A stretch of 64,000 nt of DNA from NCBI GenBank assembly GCA_965223165.1, contig CBDCVQ010000009.1, positions 310,001-374,000 of the forward strand. The letters are read 5' to 3'. The notes under the pieces were generated by a model. It was not told the DNA's origin and ran no database searches. It saw only the letters and a list, made by a program, of their open reading frames with translations. The stretch comes from JABDMH01 sp965223165. GTDB taxonomy: Bacteria > Bacteroidota > Bacteroidia > Chitinophagales > Saprospiraceae. A program made the position numbers and the translations under genes. Of the stretch, positions 9,340-17,591 are shown one piece after another (position 1 is the stretch's first letter; the number at the start of each line of letters is the position of its first letter).

Positions 9340-9516
9340 TTTAATTAAGGCCGAGAATATGAGCGAGCGATCTCGCAGAGGTGAGCATGGGCAATGCGAG
9401 AAGCGAGGGAACCGCAAAAGCGTGTGGGGATGTATAGCAGGCGCTACGGTGAGGTTCTGCCACGCCGCGTAAGGCCAAAAAAGCCGAGCTAAGCGGACAT
9501 AAGTTATTAGACACAC
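9340..9516. repeat. MITE-like repeat, copy B
   Basis: An intergenic block whose plus strand matches the minus strand of 1422-1646: atgcgagaagcgagggaacc at 9411-9430 corresponds to the same run in copy A with one change. The matching core runs from about 9362 to 9495, ending in gcggaca. Ends are unclear; ggtgtttaattaa near 9336 and the inverse of ttattagacacacc near 9505 look like degenerate inverted repeats. It ends three bases before the stop codon of the next minus-strand gene, as copy A does. Confidence 0.55.
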
Positions 9517-9518
9517 CG

Positions 9519-10619
9519 TTAGCGATCCAGCACTGATTGGATGATTTCTCCCACCTCTTCTTTGTCACTCCGATAATCGTACCCGAGCAAAGCCGCCGCG
9601 GTCCTGGCAATCTGATTTTGGTATAGCTGATCGCCCCCCCTGACCTCGCCCGCTGCCGGCACATCCGGTCCGATGGCGGCCATCCAAATCTCATTGGATC
9701 CCCGGTAGATCGTACCGTGACTTTTCCACTCCTCCATCGGTGCATATCCCCGGCCGTGGTCGGTAGAGATAATAATATTCGTATTGCCTCGATAGAAAGC
9801 ATCCTGCTGCAAGAATTCCCACAGCTCACCGATCCAGCGGTCGGTCTGATGCGCAGAGCGCAGATAGTGATCGTAGCGTCCGTCATGGGCAAAGTCATCG
9901 GTCTCACCATAAGCGATGTAGACCACCCGAGGATGATGCTTGCGCAGATATTCCATCATGTAGTGGTGCGTGAATGCGTCCAGACGCACCGCCACCCAAG
10001 GGCTGGGGATCTCATCTTGCAAGTCGTTAAGCCACTGCTCTTTGAGGGTCAAATATTCGTCCTCCGCTGTCCGAAATCCGGCATTGACCGGGATGCGGCT
10101 ACGCACATCGTTGATGATATAGGGGAAGACATCCCAGGATCCAAAGGCGGCCACCTGACCGGCAAATTCAGGCTTTTCATGCAGCCACTCCAACACGGTC
10201 TTGTTCTCATTATAGCGCTTATCGTTGCTGTTGATGTTGGGATCGCTGTATCCGACCAGGATCTCGTTATAGCCGGGATAGGAAAACCAGAATCTATTGG
10301 TACAATTCATGCGGCTACCCAACCAACGATTGCCGTAGAGTTGACCTTGGTCGACCAGGGTACTCCAAAACCAGGGCATCAATTTCTTTCGGGCATCCTG
10401 TGGATTGGCGGCCGAGAATTTTGTCATCACATCATCCTGGTCCTTGGTTAAGGCCTGATTTTGCATCATGCTATCGGCAGCTCCGGCAAACAACTCCTGC
10501 CACCGAAGGCCATCCAATGTGATCAGGATCAGATTGTCCGCCTTTTGCGCCGACAGTTGGGTGGAAAAAGCCACCGCCAATCCCAGGGCACAGAAGGCGA
10601 TGATTGGATTTCGTTTCAT
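9519..10619 (-). CDS. Secreted alkaline-phosphatase-superfamily hydrolase
   Basis: Start chosen at the ATG at 10619 (MKRNPIIAFCALGLAVAFS, a clear Sec signal ending near QLSAQ); about 366 residues. Superfamily metal sites: LITLDGLRWQE (first Asp), NRFWFSYPGYNEI (expected nucleophile region, here a Ser/Tyr-Pro-Gly stretch rather than the common Thr-Phe-Pro), AYGETDDFAHDGRYDHY, ISTDHGRG and SHGTIYRG. It probably hydrolyses phosphate or phosphonate esters in the periplasm. Its position upstream of the two phosphonate-type genes hints at a shared role, but a 230-base gap and a repeat separate them. A 17-bp satellite array begins about 90 bases upstream of the start. Confidence 0.8.
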   Translation of the reverse strand: MKRNPIIAFCALGLAVAFSTQLSAQKADNLILITLDGLRWQELFAGAADSMMQNQALTKDQDDVMTKFSAANPQDARKKLMPWFWSTLVDQGQLYGNRWLGSRMNCTNRFWFSYPGYNEILVGYSDPNINSNDKRYNENKTVLEWLHEKPEFAGQVAAFGSWDVFPYIINDVRSRIPVNAGFRTAEDEYLTLKEQWLNDLQDEIPSPWVAVRLDAFTHHYMMEYLRKHHPRVVYIAYGETDDFAHDGRYDHYLRSAHQTDRWIGELWEFLQQDAFYRGNTNIIISTDHGRGYAPMEEWKSHGTIYRGSNEIWMAAIGPDVPAAGEVRGGDQLYQNQIARTAAALLGYDYRSDKEEVGEIIQSVLDR

Positions 10620-10709
10620 CTTGATGTCTTTGAGCAAATTTTCGGGCCTCGGAGCCACGGCTGAACAAATTAGCCAAAAAACCGAGGAAAGGAGTCCTTG
10701 TCAAAATGC

Positions 10710-11280
10710 GAGCTGGAGTTCCGAGTGAGCTCGAGTTCCGAGTGAGCTCGAGTTCCGAGTGAGCTCGAGTTCCGAGTGAGCTCGAGTTCCGAGTGAGCTC
10801 GAGTTCCGAGTGAGCTCGAGTTCCGAGTGAGCTCGAGTTCCGAGTGAGCTCGAGTTCCGAGTGAGCTCGAGTTCCGAGTGAGCTCGAGTTCCGAGTGAGC
10901 TCGAGTTCCGAGTGAGCTCGAGTTCCGAGTGAGCTCGAGTTCCGAGTGAGCTCGAGTTCCGAGTGAGCTCGAGTTCCGAGTGAGCTCGAGTTCCGAGTGA
11001 GCTCGAGTTCCGAGTGAGCTCGAGTTCCGAGTGAGCTCGAGTTCCGAGTGAGCTCGAGTTCCGAGTGAGCTCGAGTTCCGAGTGAGCTCGAGTTCCGAGT
11101 GAGCTCGAGTTCCGAGTGAGCTCGAGTTCCGAGTGAGCTCGAGTTCCGAGTGAGCTCGAGTTCCGAGTGAGCTCGAGTTCCGAGTGAGCTCGAGTTCCGA
11201 GTGAGCTCGAGTTCCGAGTGAGCTCGAGTTCCGAGTGAGCTCGAGTTCCGAGTGAGCTCGAGTTCCGAGTGAGCTCGAGT
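10710..11280. repeat. 17-bp tandem repeat array (33 copies plus 10 bases)
   Basis: The unit is gagctcgagttccgagt. The first copy (10710-10726) has one change (gagctgg for gagctcg); the following copies are identical by eye up to 11270, then a 10-base partial copy ends at 11280. Array length 571 bases equals 33 x 17 + 10. The unit holds overlapping palindromes GAGCTC and CTCGAG. Because 17 is not a multiple of 3, the plus strand meets TGA in every frame; the minus strand has no stop in any frame but also no ATG. It is not CRISPR: there are no spacers. It lies between the starts and ends of two minus-strand genes. Confidence 0.95.
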
Positions 11281-11446
11281 GACTAAAGGTTGAAGCGAGC
11301 TCGCGACTGCTAGAACTCAGACCACACCCACATACCGCAGAACCGCAACACCAGTATCCCTTAGAACCCCTTGGCCTTAGCCTCCATGTCGGGGGAGCTT
11401 GAGTTGGGAATGCGGTTGAGTGCCAAGTGGCTGAGTTTGGAGTGAG

Positions 11447-12220
11447 CTACCGTGAGCTCGAGTGCCTGGAAGTGATTTTCGACAAGACATAATTTATTCC
11501 CAATTTCAGCATCCGATACTGGTGGACGAGTGCTATCCCTCGCTCTGCTGTGCCCAGACCATCGGGAGACTGTCGGAATAGCAGATCATCATGGTAGTTG
11601 GGATTACGTAGACACCATTCATATCCCAGCTTAATCGCAAATCTGGGACCAAGCCCATAATAGATTTCAAAGCCTAATAATGATGACCAGCCTGCAAATT
11701 TGTTTTTTGGCACCTGGACAGCGTACTTGGACCTTGATGAATAGTACGAACTGAAATAATATGAGCCAGACGCACCCAGGTAGATTACCGGTCTGACTCG
11801 ATTCCTAGCAAATGGGTCAAACAAAAACTTCAAAGGCAATCTTGCCAGGTGGTAATTCGACCTATGTACCCACACAAGCTCCTTTGTAAACGATCTACGA
11901 TCTGCGGGTAATCTAGACTGGTCTAGCCCGGCAAGACCTCGAATCACGATTGATTGATAGCCCAGTCCAGCAGAAATACGAAGGCATGAGAATATGGCAA
12001 GTGATATGCTTCCTTCGAGCCCAAAGGATGTGGTTCCGGTGGCAAGATCCATATCTTGATAAGTCGCCCCCAAAAGTCCTTGACGGGTAAAATCGTCTCG
12101 TTCATGAGAAACATTTACAAATTGAAATTCTAATCCTAAATGCAATGGGTCACTCATCCCTTGTCCCATCAATAGAATAGGGGCACCCCAGAAAAAGGAC
12201 AGCAGAACAAAGCGAATCAT
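11447..12220 (-). CDS. Outer-membrane beta-barrel protein
   Basis: Start chosen at the ATG at 12220, giving MIRFVLLSFFWGAPILLMGQG, a signal peptide; the longer frame upstream is not signal-like. About 257 residues. The mature part alternates hydrophobic and polar residues in strands typical of Bacteroidota small barrels (PorT/OmpA-like), e.g. LHLGLEFQFVNVS, ISAGLGYQSIVIRG, PVIYLGASGSYYF, FAIKLGYEWCLRN and the last strand MLKLGINYVLSKI. Function unknown. The final residues after that strand (SRHSSSR) are encoded by a degenerate piece of the 17-bp satellite (gagctcgagt at 11454-11463), so the C-terminus appears to have been rewritten by repeat sequence. Confidence 0.68.
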   Translation of the reverse strand: MIRFVLLSFFWGAPILLMGQGMSDPLHLGLEFQFVNVSHERDDFTRQGLLGATYQDMDLATGTTSFGLEGSISLAIFSCLRISAGLGYQSIVIRGLAGLDQSRLPADRRSFTKELVWVHRSNYHLARLPLKFLFDPFARNRVRPVIYLGASGSYYFSSYYSSRSKYAVQVPKNKFAGWSSLLGFEIYYGLGPRFAIKLGYEWCLRNPNYHDDLLFRQSPDGLGTAERGIALVHQYRMLKLGINYVLSKITSRHSSSR

Positions 12221-12781
12221 GCCGCGTCTCACACTGAATCTGACGAAAAATGATGGGAATACGCTTGCCCTATAGTTTGACAAAACTAACATAACGCAGT
12301 ATGGAGCCATCATCAGACAATAGTCGTAACGAATAGAATCCAGCGGAGATTGCTTCTGTGCTATATCGTGATCTACTTCTGAACTCCTGTCCAATAGCTC
12401 GCTTCTTCCATTTATGTCTATCAATTTTACCTCAAGAAATCGAATCATCTTCAGACATAGGTTCAAAACCCTTTATCGACTGGACTCGGGAACACGTAAA
12501 CCGCAGCGGTAACTATTCGCCGTGACTTGAACATCTAACACGGAACGGAATACGTGTGATCGGGATGCCCTACCGCAAAGGATTCTGAACCACCATCGTC
12601 GACCGGACGTGCCTTTAGGGTTTGGGCTTCCTCCCCGCCACGAGCTTGAAATCAAACTCTAGTCACTCAAGTTCACTTTAGCTCACTCTCTCAAGTCACT
12701 CAAGGGCAGTCCGTTTGCAAAAGATCCCGGCAAAGCTTAATTTGAAGTAATTGTAGAACCATCCTGCCAAAACAATTTGAC
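12221..12781. other. Intergenic stretch with degenerate repeat remnants
   Basis: No supported gene. The 11-base sequence agtcactcaag occurs at 12661-12671 and 12694-12704, with related gctcactctc between; these resemble the inverse of the gagtgag part of the 17-bp satellite. The barrel gene thus sits between a perfect array and a short degenerate one in the opposite orientation. Minus-strand open frames here lack coding features. Confidence 0.5.
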
Positions 12782-13282
12782 ATGCTATCCTTAAAGAAAT
12801 TATCTGCCGAAGCCATTCCAGAGGCGTTGGAGAAAGCCAAACAGTATCGACTGCTCAATGACCCCTGGCAGGCGGAGAGTATCTGCCGGGATATTTTGGA
12901 GACCGATCCCGACAATCAGGATACCGTGCCGACCCTGATCTTGGCCATCACCGACCAATTTCAAGCCAATCTCAACCACTTTCGGGAGGCGCTCGACCTG
13001 ATACCACACCTCAAGGCGAAATACCAACAGCATTACTTCTCCGGACTGATCCATGAGCGTCGGGCCGTGGCTGCCCTGAAGAAGACCAGCCCGCGAGCGG
13101 CCTACATCGCCTATGAGCATCTACGGGAGGCGATGGAATGGTATGAGAAGGCGGATAGTCTAGATCATCCGGACAAGAACGAGGAGGCCGTGCTACGGTA
13201 CAACGCCTGCGTGCGTATGATCACCCAGCGCAAGCTCCGGCCAGCCCCCGAGGAACAGGGCGTTCAACCTTTTCTGGAATAG
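12782..13282 (+). CDS. Helical TPR-like protein of unknown function
   Basis: 166 residues, no signal peptide. The sequence is almost entirely amphipathic helices with TPR-like spacing: EALEKAKQYRLLNDPWQAES followed by RDILETDPDN is a recognisable TPR pair, and AAYIAYEHLREAMEWYEKAD looks like a second repeat. Probably a cytoplasmic protein-interaction module. It is convergent with the succinate dehydrogenase operon; the two stop codons are only three bases apart. No further function can be assigned. Confidence 0.65.
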   Translation: MLSLKKLSAEAIPEALEKAKQYRLLNDPWQAESICRDILETDPDNQDTVPTLILAITDQFQANLNHFREALDLIPHLKAKYQQHYFSGLIHERRAVAALKKTSPRAAYIAYEHLREAMEWYEKADSLDHPDKNEEAVLRYNACVRMITQRKLRPAPEEQGVQPFLE

Positions 13283-13285
13283 AGA

Positions 13286-14026
13286 TCAGTTCGCTTTGCG
13301 GCCAAAGACCTTGCGCCATAGCCAGGCCAAGGGATCAAAATACTTGTCTGCCACTCGCTCTTTGAGCGGGATGATGGCATTGTCGGTGATCGTGATACTC
13401 TCAGGACAGACGGTGGTACAGCACTTGGTGATATTACAGTAGCCGATCCCCATGCCGTCTTTGATCAGCTCACGCCGGTCCTCCGTGTCTAGCGGGTGCA
13501 TCTCCAACGTGGCCACCTTGACCAGGAAGCGAGGTCCGGAAAACTCCTCCTTCATCTGGTGCTCCCGGAGGACATGGCACACATTCTGGCACAGAAAACA
13601 CTCAATGCACTTACGAAATTCCTGGACACGGTCCGCTTCGTATTGATAGTATTTACGATCACCCTCTTTGATCTTAAAGGGCGGGATCTTCTTGTCGACG
13701 GTATAATTCCACGATACATCGCACACCAGATCTTTCATGACAGGAAAGGTCTTCATTGGTCGGATCGATACGGGCTCATCCCCCGCGTAGTTGTCCATGC
13801 GGTCCATGCACATCAGCTTGGGTCGACCGTTGACCTCGGCCCCGCAAGAGCCGCACTTACCCGCCTTGCAGTTCCAGCGTACCGCCAGATCAGGGGCATG
13901 CAGTGCCTGGGCTTGGTGAACCGCATCGAGCACCACCATACCGGGTGCGCGGGGCACCTCATACTCGACCATCTGTCCGCCTTCCTGATCGCCCCGATAC
14001 ACTTGCACCTTAACTGAATCGCTCAT
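13286..14026 (-). CDS. sdhB: Succinate dehydrogenase/fumarate reductase iron-sulfur subunit
   Basis: Start chosen at ATG 14026 (MSDSVKVQVYRG), 13 bases after the sdhA stop; about 246 residues, the normal length. The plant-type 2Fe-2S site is CKAGKCGSC with a later CMD cysteine; the C-terminal ferredoxin domain has CIECFLCQNVC and CNITKCCTTVCPE for the 4Fe-4S and 3Fe-4S clusters. It passes electrons from the flavin of SdhA to quinone at the membrane anchor. Last gene of the C-A-B operon. A tryptophan-containing C-terminal tail (LAWLWRKVFG) is basic. Confidence 0.95.
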   Translation of the reverse strand: MSDSVKVQVYRGDQEGGQMVEYEVPRAPGMVVLDAVHQAQALHAPDLAVRWNCKAGKCGSCGAEVNGRPKLMCMDRMDNYAGDEPVSIRPMKTFPVMKDLVCDVSWNYTVDKKIPPFKIKEGDRKYYQYEADRVQEFRKCIECFLCQNVCHVLREHQMKEEFSGPRFLVKVATLEMHPLDTEDRRELIKDGMGIGYCNITKCCTTVCPESITITDNAIIPLKERVADKYFDPLAWLWRKVFGRKAN

Positions 14027-14039
14027 ATCACCTGCTATT

Positions 14040-15845
14040 TCAATCTTTAAGAAGTTCTTGTAACGCTGGTGGGGGTAAGTCCAACGGAACGTGGACAATC
14101 TCGATTTTGCCTGCCACTTTTCGGACGGCCAAATTGACTTTGCCCCAGTCGGGGTCTGAGCCGGGATGATCTTCTCGAGTATGGGCTCCCCGGCTCTCCG
14201 TGCGCTCCAAGGCTGCTCGCGCGACGGCCTCACTGATATCGAGCATATTGGCCAGATCCAGGGCCAGGTGCCAGCCGGGATTAAACTGCACATTGCCGCC
14301 CACCTGCACGGTCTTCGCCCGCTCTCGCAGCTTCTGAATGTCCTCGATCGCCTCTTTCAATTCGCTCTCCGTCCGGATGATGCCGACTTTCTGCTGCATC
14401 ATCTTCTGCAAGTCTTCGGATATGCTGTAGGGATTTTCGCCATTTCGGTCTGCAAAGGGAAGCAATGCCTCATCAATGGCCGCATTGACCTCGGCCTCTG
14501 GGATGCTGCCCCATGCTTGTTGTCCCGCCGCTTGCTGGGCCGCATACTCGCCCGCTCGCTTACCAAAAACAACCAAATCGGAGAGCGAATTGCCTCCCAG
14601 GCGATTGGATCCGTGCAGACCGGCTGCCACCTCTCCCGCGGCGAACAATCCCGGCACGGTGGTCTCCTGACTCTCGTGGTCGACTCGCACGCCGCCCATC
14701 GTATAGTGACATGTGGGGCCCACCTCCATCGGGTCCTTGGTGATATCGACATCGGCCAGCTGCTTGAACTGGTGGTACATGCTCGGCAATTTGCGCTTGA
14801 TGTCTTCGGCCGGTCGCCTACTCGCAATGTCCAAGTAGACCCCGCCATGAGGGGCACCACGTCCCTCTGAGACTTCCTTTCTGATCGCACGTGCCACGAC
14901 ATCTCTGGTCAGCAGTTCCGGAGGCCGGCGTGCCGTCGGTATATTGCCCGCTACCACCGCCTTGACCCATTCGTTGGCCTCTGCCTCTGTATCGGCAAAC
15001 TCGGCCTTATACATGTCTGGCACATTGTCAAACATGAAGCGCTTGCCGTCCTTATTCTTTAATACACCTCCTTCGCCACGCACCCCTTCGGTGATGAGCG
15101 TGCCTTTAACGCTGGGGGGCCAGACCATACCGGTAGGATGAAATTGGACAAACTCTGTGTCCATCAGATCTGCCCCCGCCCACAGGGCCAGAGCGTGGCC
15201 GTCCGCGGTATACTCCCATGAATTAGAGGTAATCTCCCAACACCGGCCAATACCGCCGGTGGCCAGCACGATCGCCTTCGCTTGAAACACATGGAAAAGT
15301 CCCTTTTCCCGACCATAGGCCAAACATCCGGCGATCTTTCCCCCATCGGTGAAAAGTTGACGTACTGTATACTCCATATAGACGTCGATACCGGAGTGAA
15401 TGCCCCTGTCCTGCAAGGTGCGGATCATCTCTAGTCCGGTGCGATCGCCGACATGCGCCAGCCTTGGATAGGTATGCCCTCCAAAGTTCCGTTGGAGTAT
15501 TTTGCCAGACCTCGTACGATCAAAAATGGCTCCCCACTCTTCCAGTTCGTTGACGCGGGCCGGTGCTTCCTGCGCATGCAGGTGTGCCATGCGCCACTGG
15601 TTGAGGTATTTACCGCCTTTCATCGTATCCCGGAAATGAACCTTCCAGTTGTCCCGGTCGTCCACATTACCCAGGGCCGCAGCCATGCCTCCCTCCGCCA
15701 TCACCGTATGGGCCTTGCCCAGCAACGACTTACAGATCATCGCCGTGCGAGCACCCTGCGCCGAAGCTTCAATAGCGGCCCGAATGCCAGCACCACCGGC
15801 ACCAATTACGACAACGTCATACTGGTAATTAGAATATCTACTCAT
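14040..15845 (-). CDS. sdhA: Succinate dehydrogenase/fumarate reductase flavoprotein subunit
   Basis: 601 residues. N-terminal VVIGAGGAGIRAAIEA is the FAD-binding fold; KAHTVMAEGGMAAALGN has the histidine that carries the covalent FAD. Active-site blocks include QFHPTGM, TEGVRGEGG, LTRDVVARAI and the substrate-binding HGSNRLGGNSLSDL. It oxidises succinate to fumarate in the citric-acid cycle (or the reverse). Three bases separate it from the membrane-anchor gene and 13 from sdhB, so the three genes form an operon. Confidence 0.95.
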   Translation of the reverse strand: MSRYSNYQYDVVVIGAGGAGIRAAIEASAQGARTAMICKSLLGKAHTVMAEGGMAAALGNVDDRDNWKVHFRDTMKGGKYLNQWRMAHLHAQEAPARVNELEEWGAIFDRTRSGKILQRNFGGHTYPRLAHVGDRTGLEMIRTLQDRGIHSGIDVYMEYTVRQLFTDGGKIAGCLAYGREKGLFHVFQAKAIVLATGGIGRCWEITSNSWEYTADGHALALWAGADLMDTEFVQFHPTGMVWPPSVKGTLITEGVRGEGGVLKNKDGKRFMFDNVPDMYKAEFADTEAEANEWVKAVVAGNIPTARRPPELLTRDVVARAIRKEVSEGRGAPHGGVYLDIASRRPAEDIKRKLPSMYHQFKQLADVDITKDPMEVGPTCHYTMGGVRVDHESQETTVPGLFAAGEVAAGLHGSNRLGGNSLSDLVVFGKRAGEYAAQQAAGQQAWGSIPEAEVNAAIDEALLPFADRNGENPYSISEDLQKMMQQKVGIIRTESELKEAIEDIQKLRERAKTVQVGGNVQFNPGWHLALDLANMLDISEAVARAALERTESRGAHTREDHPGSDPDWGKVNLAVRKVAGKIEIVHVPLDLPPPALQELLKD

Positions 15846-15848
15846 GTC

Positions 15849-16619
15849 TCAAAAAATGCGTAGGTCATTGATCGCCCCCGAACTGACCATCCAAATGTAG
15901 AAGTCGGCGAAGGCCACCATAAACAGGCTGATCCAGGCCCAGGTCTTGTGATTGATATTTAGCTTTGACACGCCCTGCCAAGCTTTGTGCCTCGACTTTC
16001 CTAGTGCCACGCAAGAGTAGCAATCGATCTTGCCTCCGATCAGGTGTCGCAAGGAGTGGCAGGACAAGGTATACAGACTGAGGAATACAAAGTTGGCCAA
16101 CAGCACCAGTGACCCTATGCTCAGTCCGAAGCCATCCGGCCAAACGCAGGCATGGGCAAAGTCAATCGCCAGGATAACGAGAAACGCAAGGGCCAGATAG
16201 AGGAAAAACCGATGGAGGTTTTGGAAGAGGAGTAATGTCGTCTCTCCCGTATACTTCTTGCCGGGACGCTCTGCCACAGCGCAAGCCGCCGGATCGCGAA
16301 AGAAGGCCTTGTAGTAAGCGCCTCGATAGTAGTAGCAGGTGATGCGAAAGCCCCCAGGCGCCCACAAAATCAAAAAACCGGGTGATAGCCAGGTGGGCAT
16401 GCCGTCCCAGATGAGGAGGGGCGAGTAAAAAGGAGACAGCAGGTACGCAGACGAGGCCGTATCTACCACGTAGTCTGCATTGTAGATCACACGGAATGTC
16501 GCGTACACGATAAAGAGCCCTAAGCCCATGAAGACGGCCAGGGGCCCTGCCCACCACAGATCGCGACGCTCAGTTTGTCCAAACCGGGTGGTCTTGCCAA
16601 TGATTACGGTGTCAGCCAT
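15849..16619 (-). CDS. sdhC: Succinate dehydrogenase membrane-anchor (cytochrome b) subunit
   Basis: 256 residues with about five hydrophobic segments, e.g. WWAGPLAVFMGLGLFIVYA, FFLYLALAFLVILAIDFAH, IGSLVLLANFVFLSLYTLS and a last one near WAWISLFMVAFADFYIWM. Histidines in or beside membrane segments (NLHRFFLYL, SCHSLRHLIGG, NHKTWAW) are candidate haem ligands. Assignment rests mainly on its place as first gene of the operon directly before sdhA; the sequence resembles the longer single-polypeptide anchor seen in some Bacteroidota and Chlorobi rather than the short SdhC of Proteobacteria. Confidence 0.85.
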   Translation of the reverse strand: MADTVIIGKTTRFGQTERRDLWWAGPLAVFMGLGLFIVYATFRVIYNADYVVDTASSAYLLSPFYSPLLIWDGMPTWLSPGFLILWAPGGFRITCYYYRGAYYKAFFRDPAACAVAERPGKKYTGETTLLLFQNLHRFFLYLALAFLVILAIDFAHACVWPDGFGLSIGSLVLLANFVFLSLYTLSCHSLRHLIGGKIDCYSCVALGKSRHKAWQGVSKLNINHKTWAWISLFMVAFADFYIWMVSSGAINDLRIF

Positions 16620-16822
16620 GAAAATGAGGGAGTGGTGTTGTAAATGCTATAGTTCGCTTCCGAATATAGTGAAATCTTCCAGTGATTCAACGCTGGGTCC
16701 CCTCGGCTCTCCACTGGCGTTGCTCGATCCCAGATTCCAATCAAGGTCGATGCCCTGATAACCTTTCCGCCGTGCCGGTATACATTGTTGCAAACGATTA
16801 CGAAATCAAAAAAATCAACATC

Positions 16823-17098
16823 ATGCAACTTGCAAAAAGCCTGTTCACCGCGCTCTGCATCATCTTTGCCTGTGCATCCTTCACTTCCTGTATACCCGGA
16901 CTGGCGACCAGCGACAACTGTACCGAGTGCCAAGAAGCCATTGACCATTACGTGGGCGCCGTCCATCGCTACGGCTGTGACAATCAAGAGATCTTTGAGG
17001 CCGCCTTCCAGAAGATGGTGGCTGCCTGCGGACGTGCAGCACACGATCACAAGATCACGATCTGCGCCTTTGGCGAGCGGCCTACAGCTTGTCAGTGA
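16823..17098 (+). CDS. Small cysteine-rich lipoprotein
   Basis: Start at ATG 16823 gives MQLAKSLFTALCIIFACASF then TSC: a signal peptide with a lipobox (FTSC). The mature part is about 65 residues with cysteines spaced as NCTECQ, RYGCDN, AACGR, TICAFG and a terminal ACQ, suggesting disulfides in the envelope. No family recognised. It diverges from the sdh operon; the 200 bases between the two starts must contain both promoters. Confidence 0.65.
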   Translation: MQLAKSLFTALCIIFACASFTSCIPGLATSDNCTECQEAIDHYVGAVHRYGCDNQEIFEAAFQKMVAACGRAAHDHKITICAFGERPTACQ

Positions 17099-17591
17099 CT
17101 GCGCGTGCAGATTGGAAATGTTTGACGCCAGGGCTGAGGGTGGGTCCCGGTGTTTTTTTTTTGCTGGAACGATACTACACCTGTAATGCTCTCCGCATGC
17201 CCTGCTGGAGACAACACAAGAAGTCAAATGAAGGTGATATGGGAATTCAAGGCATTCTCGCTCGCCTGAACAAATTACATGGAAATGGGTCTCCGTTTCT
17301 AGATGCAGTCATGAACTGCAAGACTCCCAATATGCTCCTGCTTAGCAGCTAAGAAAGTTAACTCATCCGCTCGTTTGCCAAACTCAACCGCTTGTCAAAT
17401 AACCAGCCGCTTCGGTCAAAGCTCTGTTGCCGCTAGTGCATATCCCTAATAAGTTGGCTAGTGAAGACCCCCCAAGGGAATCGGTTCGGTCACAGTAACA
17501 ATTAGCGGATAAAGGTGATTGCGTGTAATCCGATGCTCAACCGAAGGGTGGGCTTCGATGATTCTTTTTTAACAATCTAATCGTACTACAA
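17099..17591. other. Intergenic stretch without a supported gene
   Basis: A short frame with ATG at 17240 (MGIQGILARLNKLHGNGSPF, 37 codons to 17352) is the only candidate; it has no recognisable features and no close neighbour, so it is not called. The remainder, up to the protease start, shows no clear hairpin or repeat. Confidence 0.4.

Noticed and set aside
9717..10451. 244-codon plus-strand ORF opposite the phosphatase gene
   Set aside because: Antisense shadow; the minus strand has a signal peptide and all metal-site motifs.
10710..11280. CRISPR array
   Set aside because: The units follow one another without spacers and are 17 bases long; no cas gene is near.
12221..12466. N-terminal extension of the barrel protein
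   Set aside because: The frame is open to 12466 but the signal peptide begins at 12220, so the extra codons are not expected to be translated.
17089..17352. 87-codon plus-strand ORF
   Set aside because: No recognisable start context, signal or domain; cysteine and leucine content looks like chance translation.
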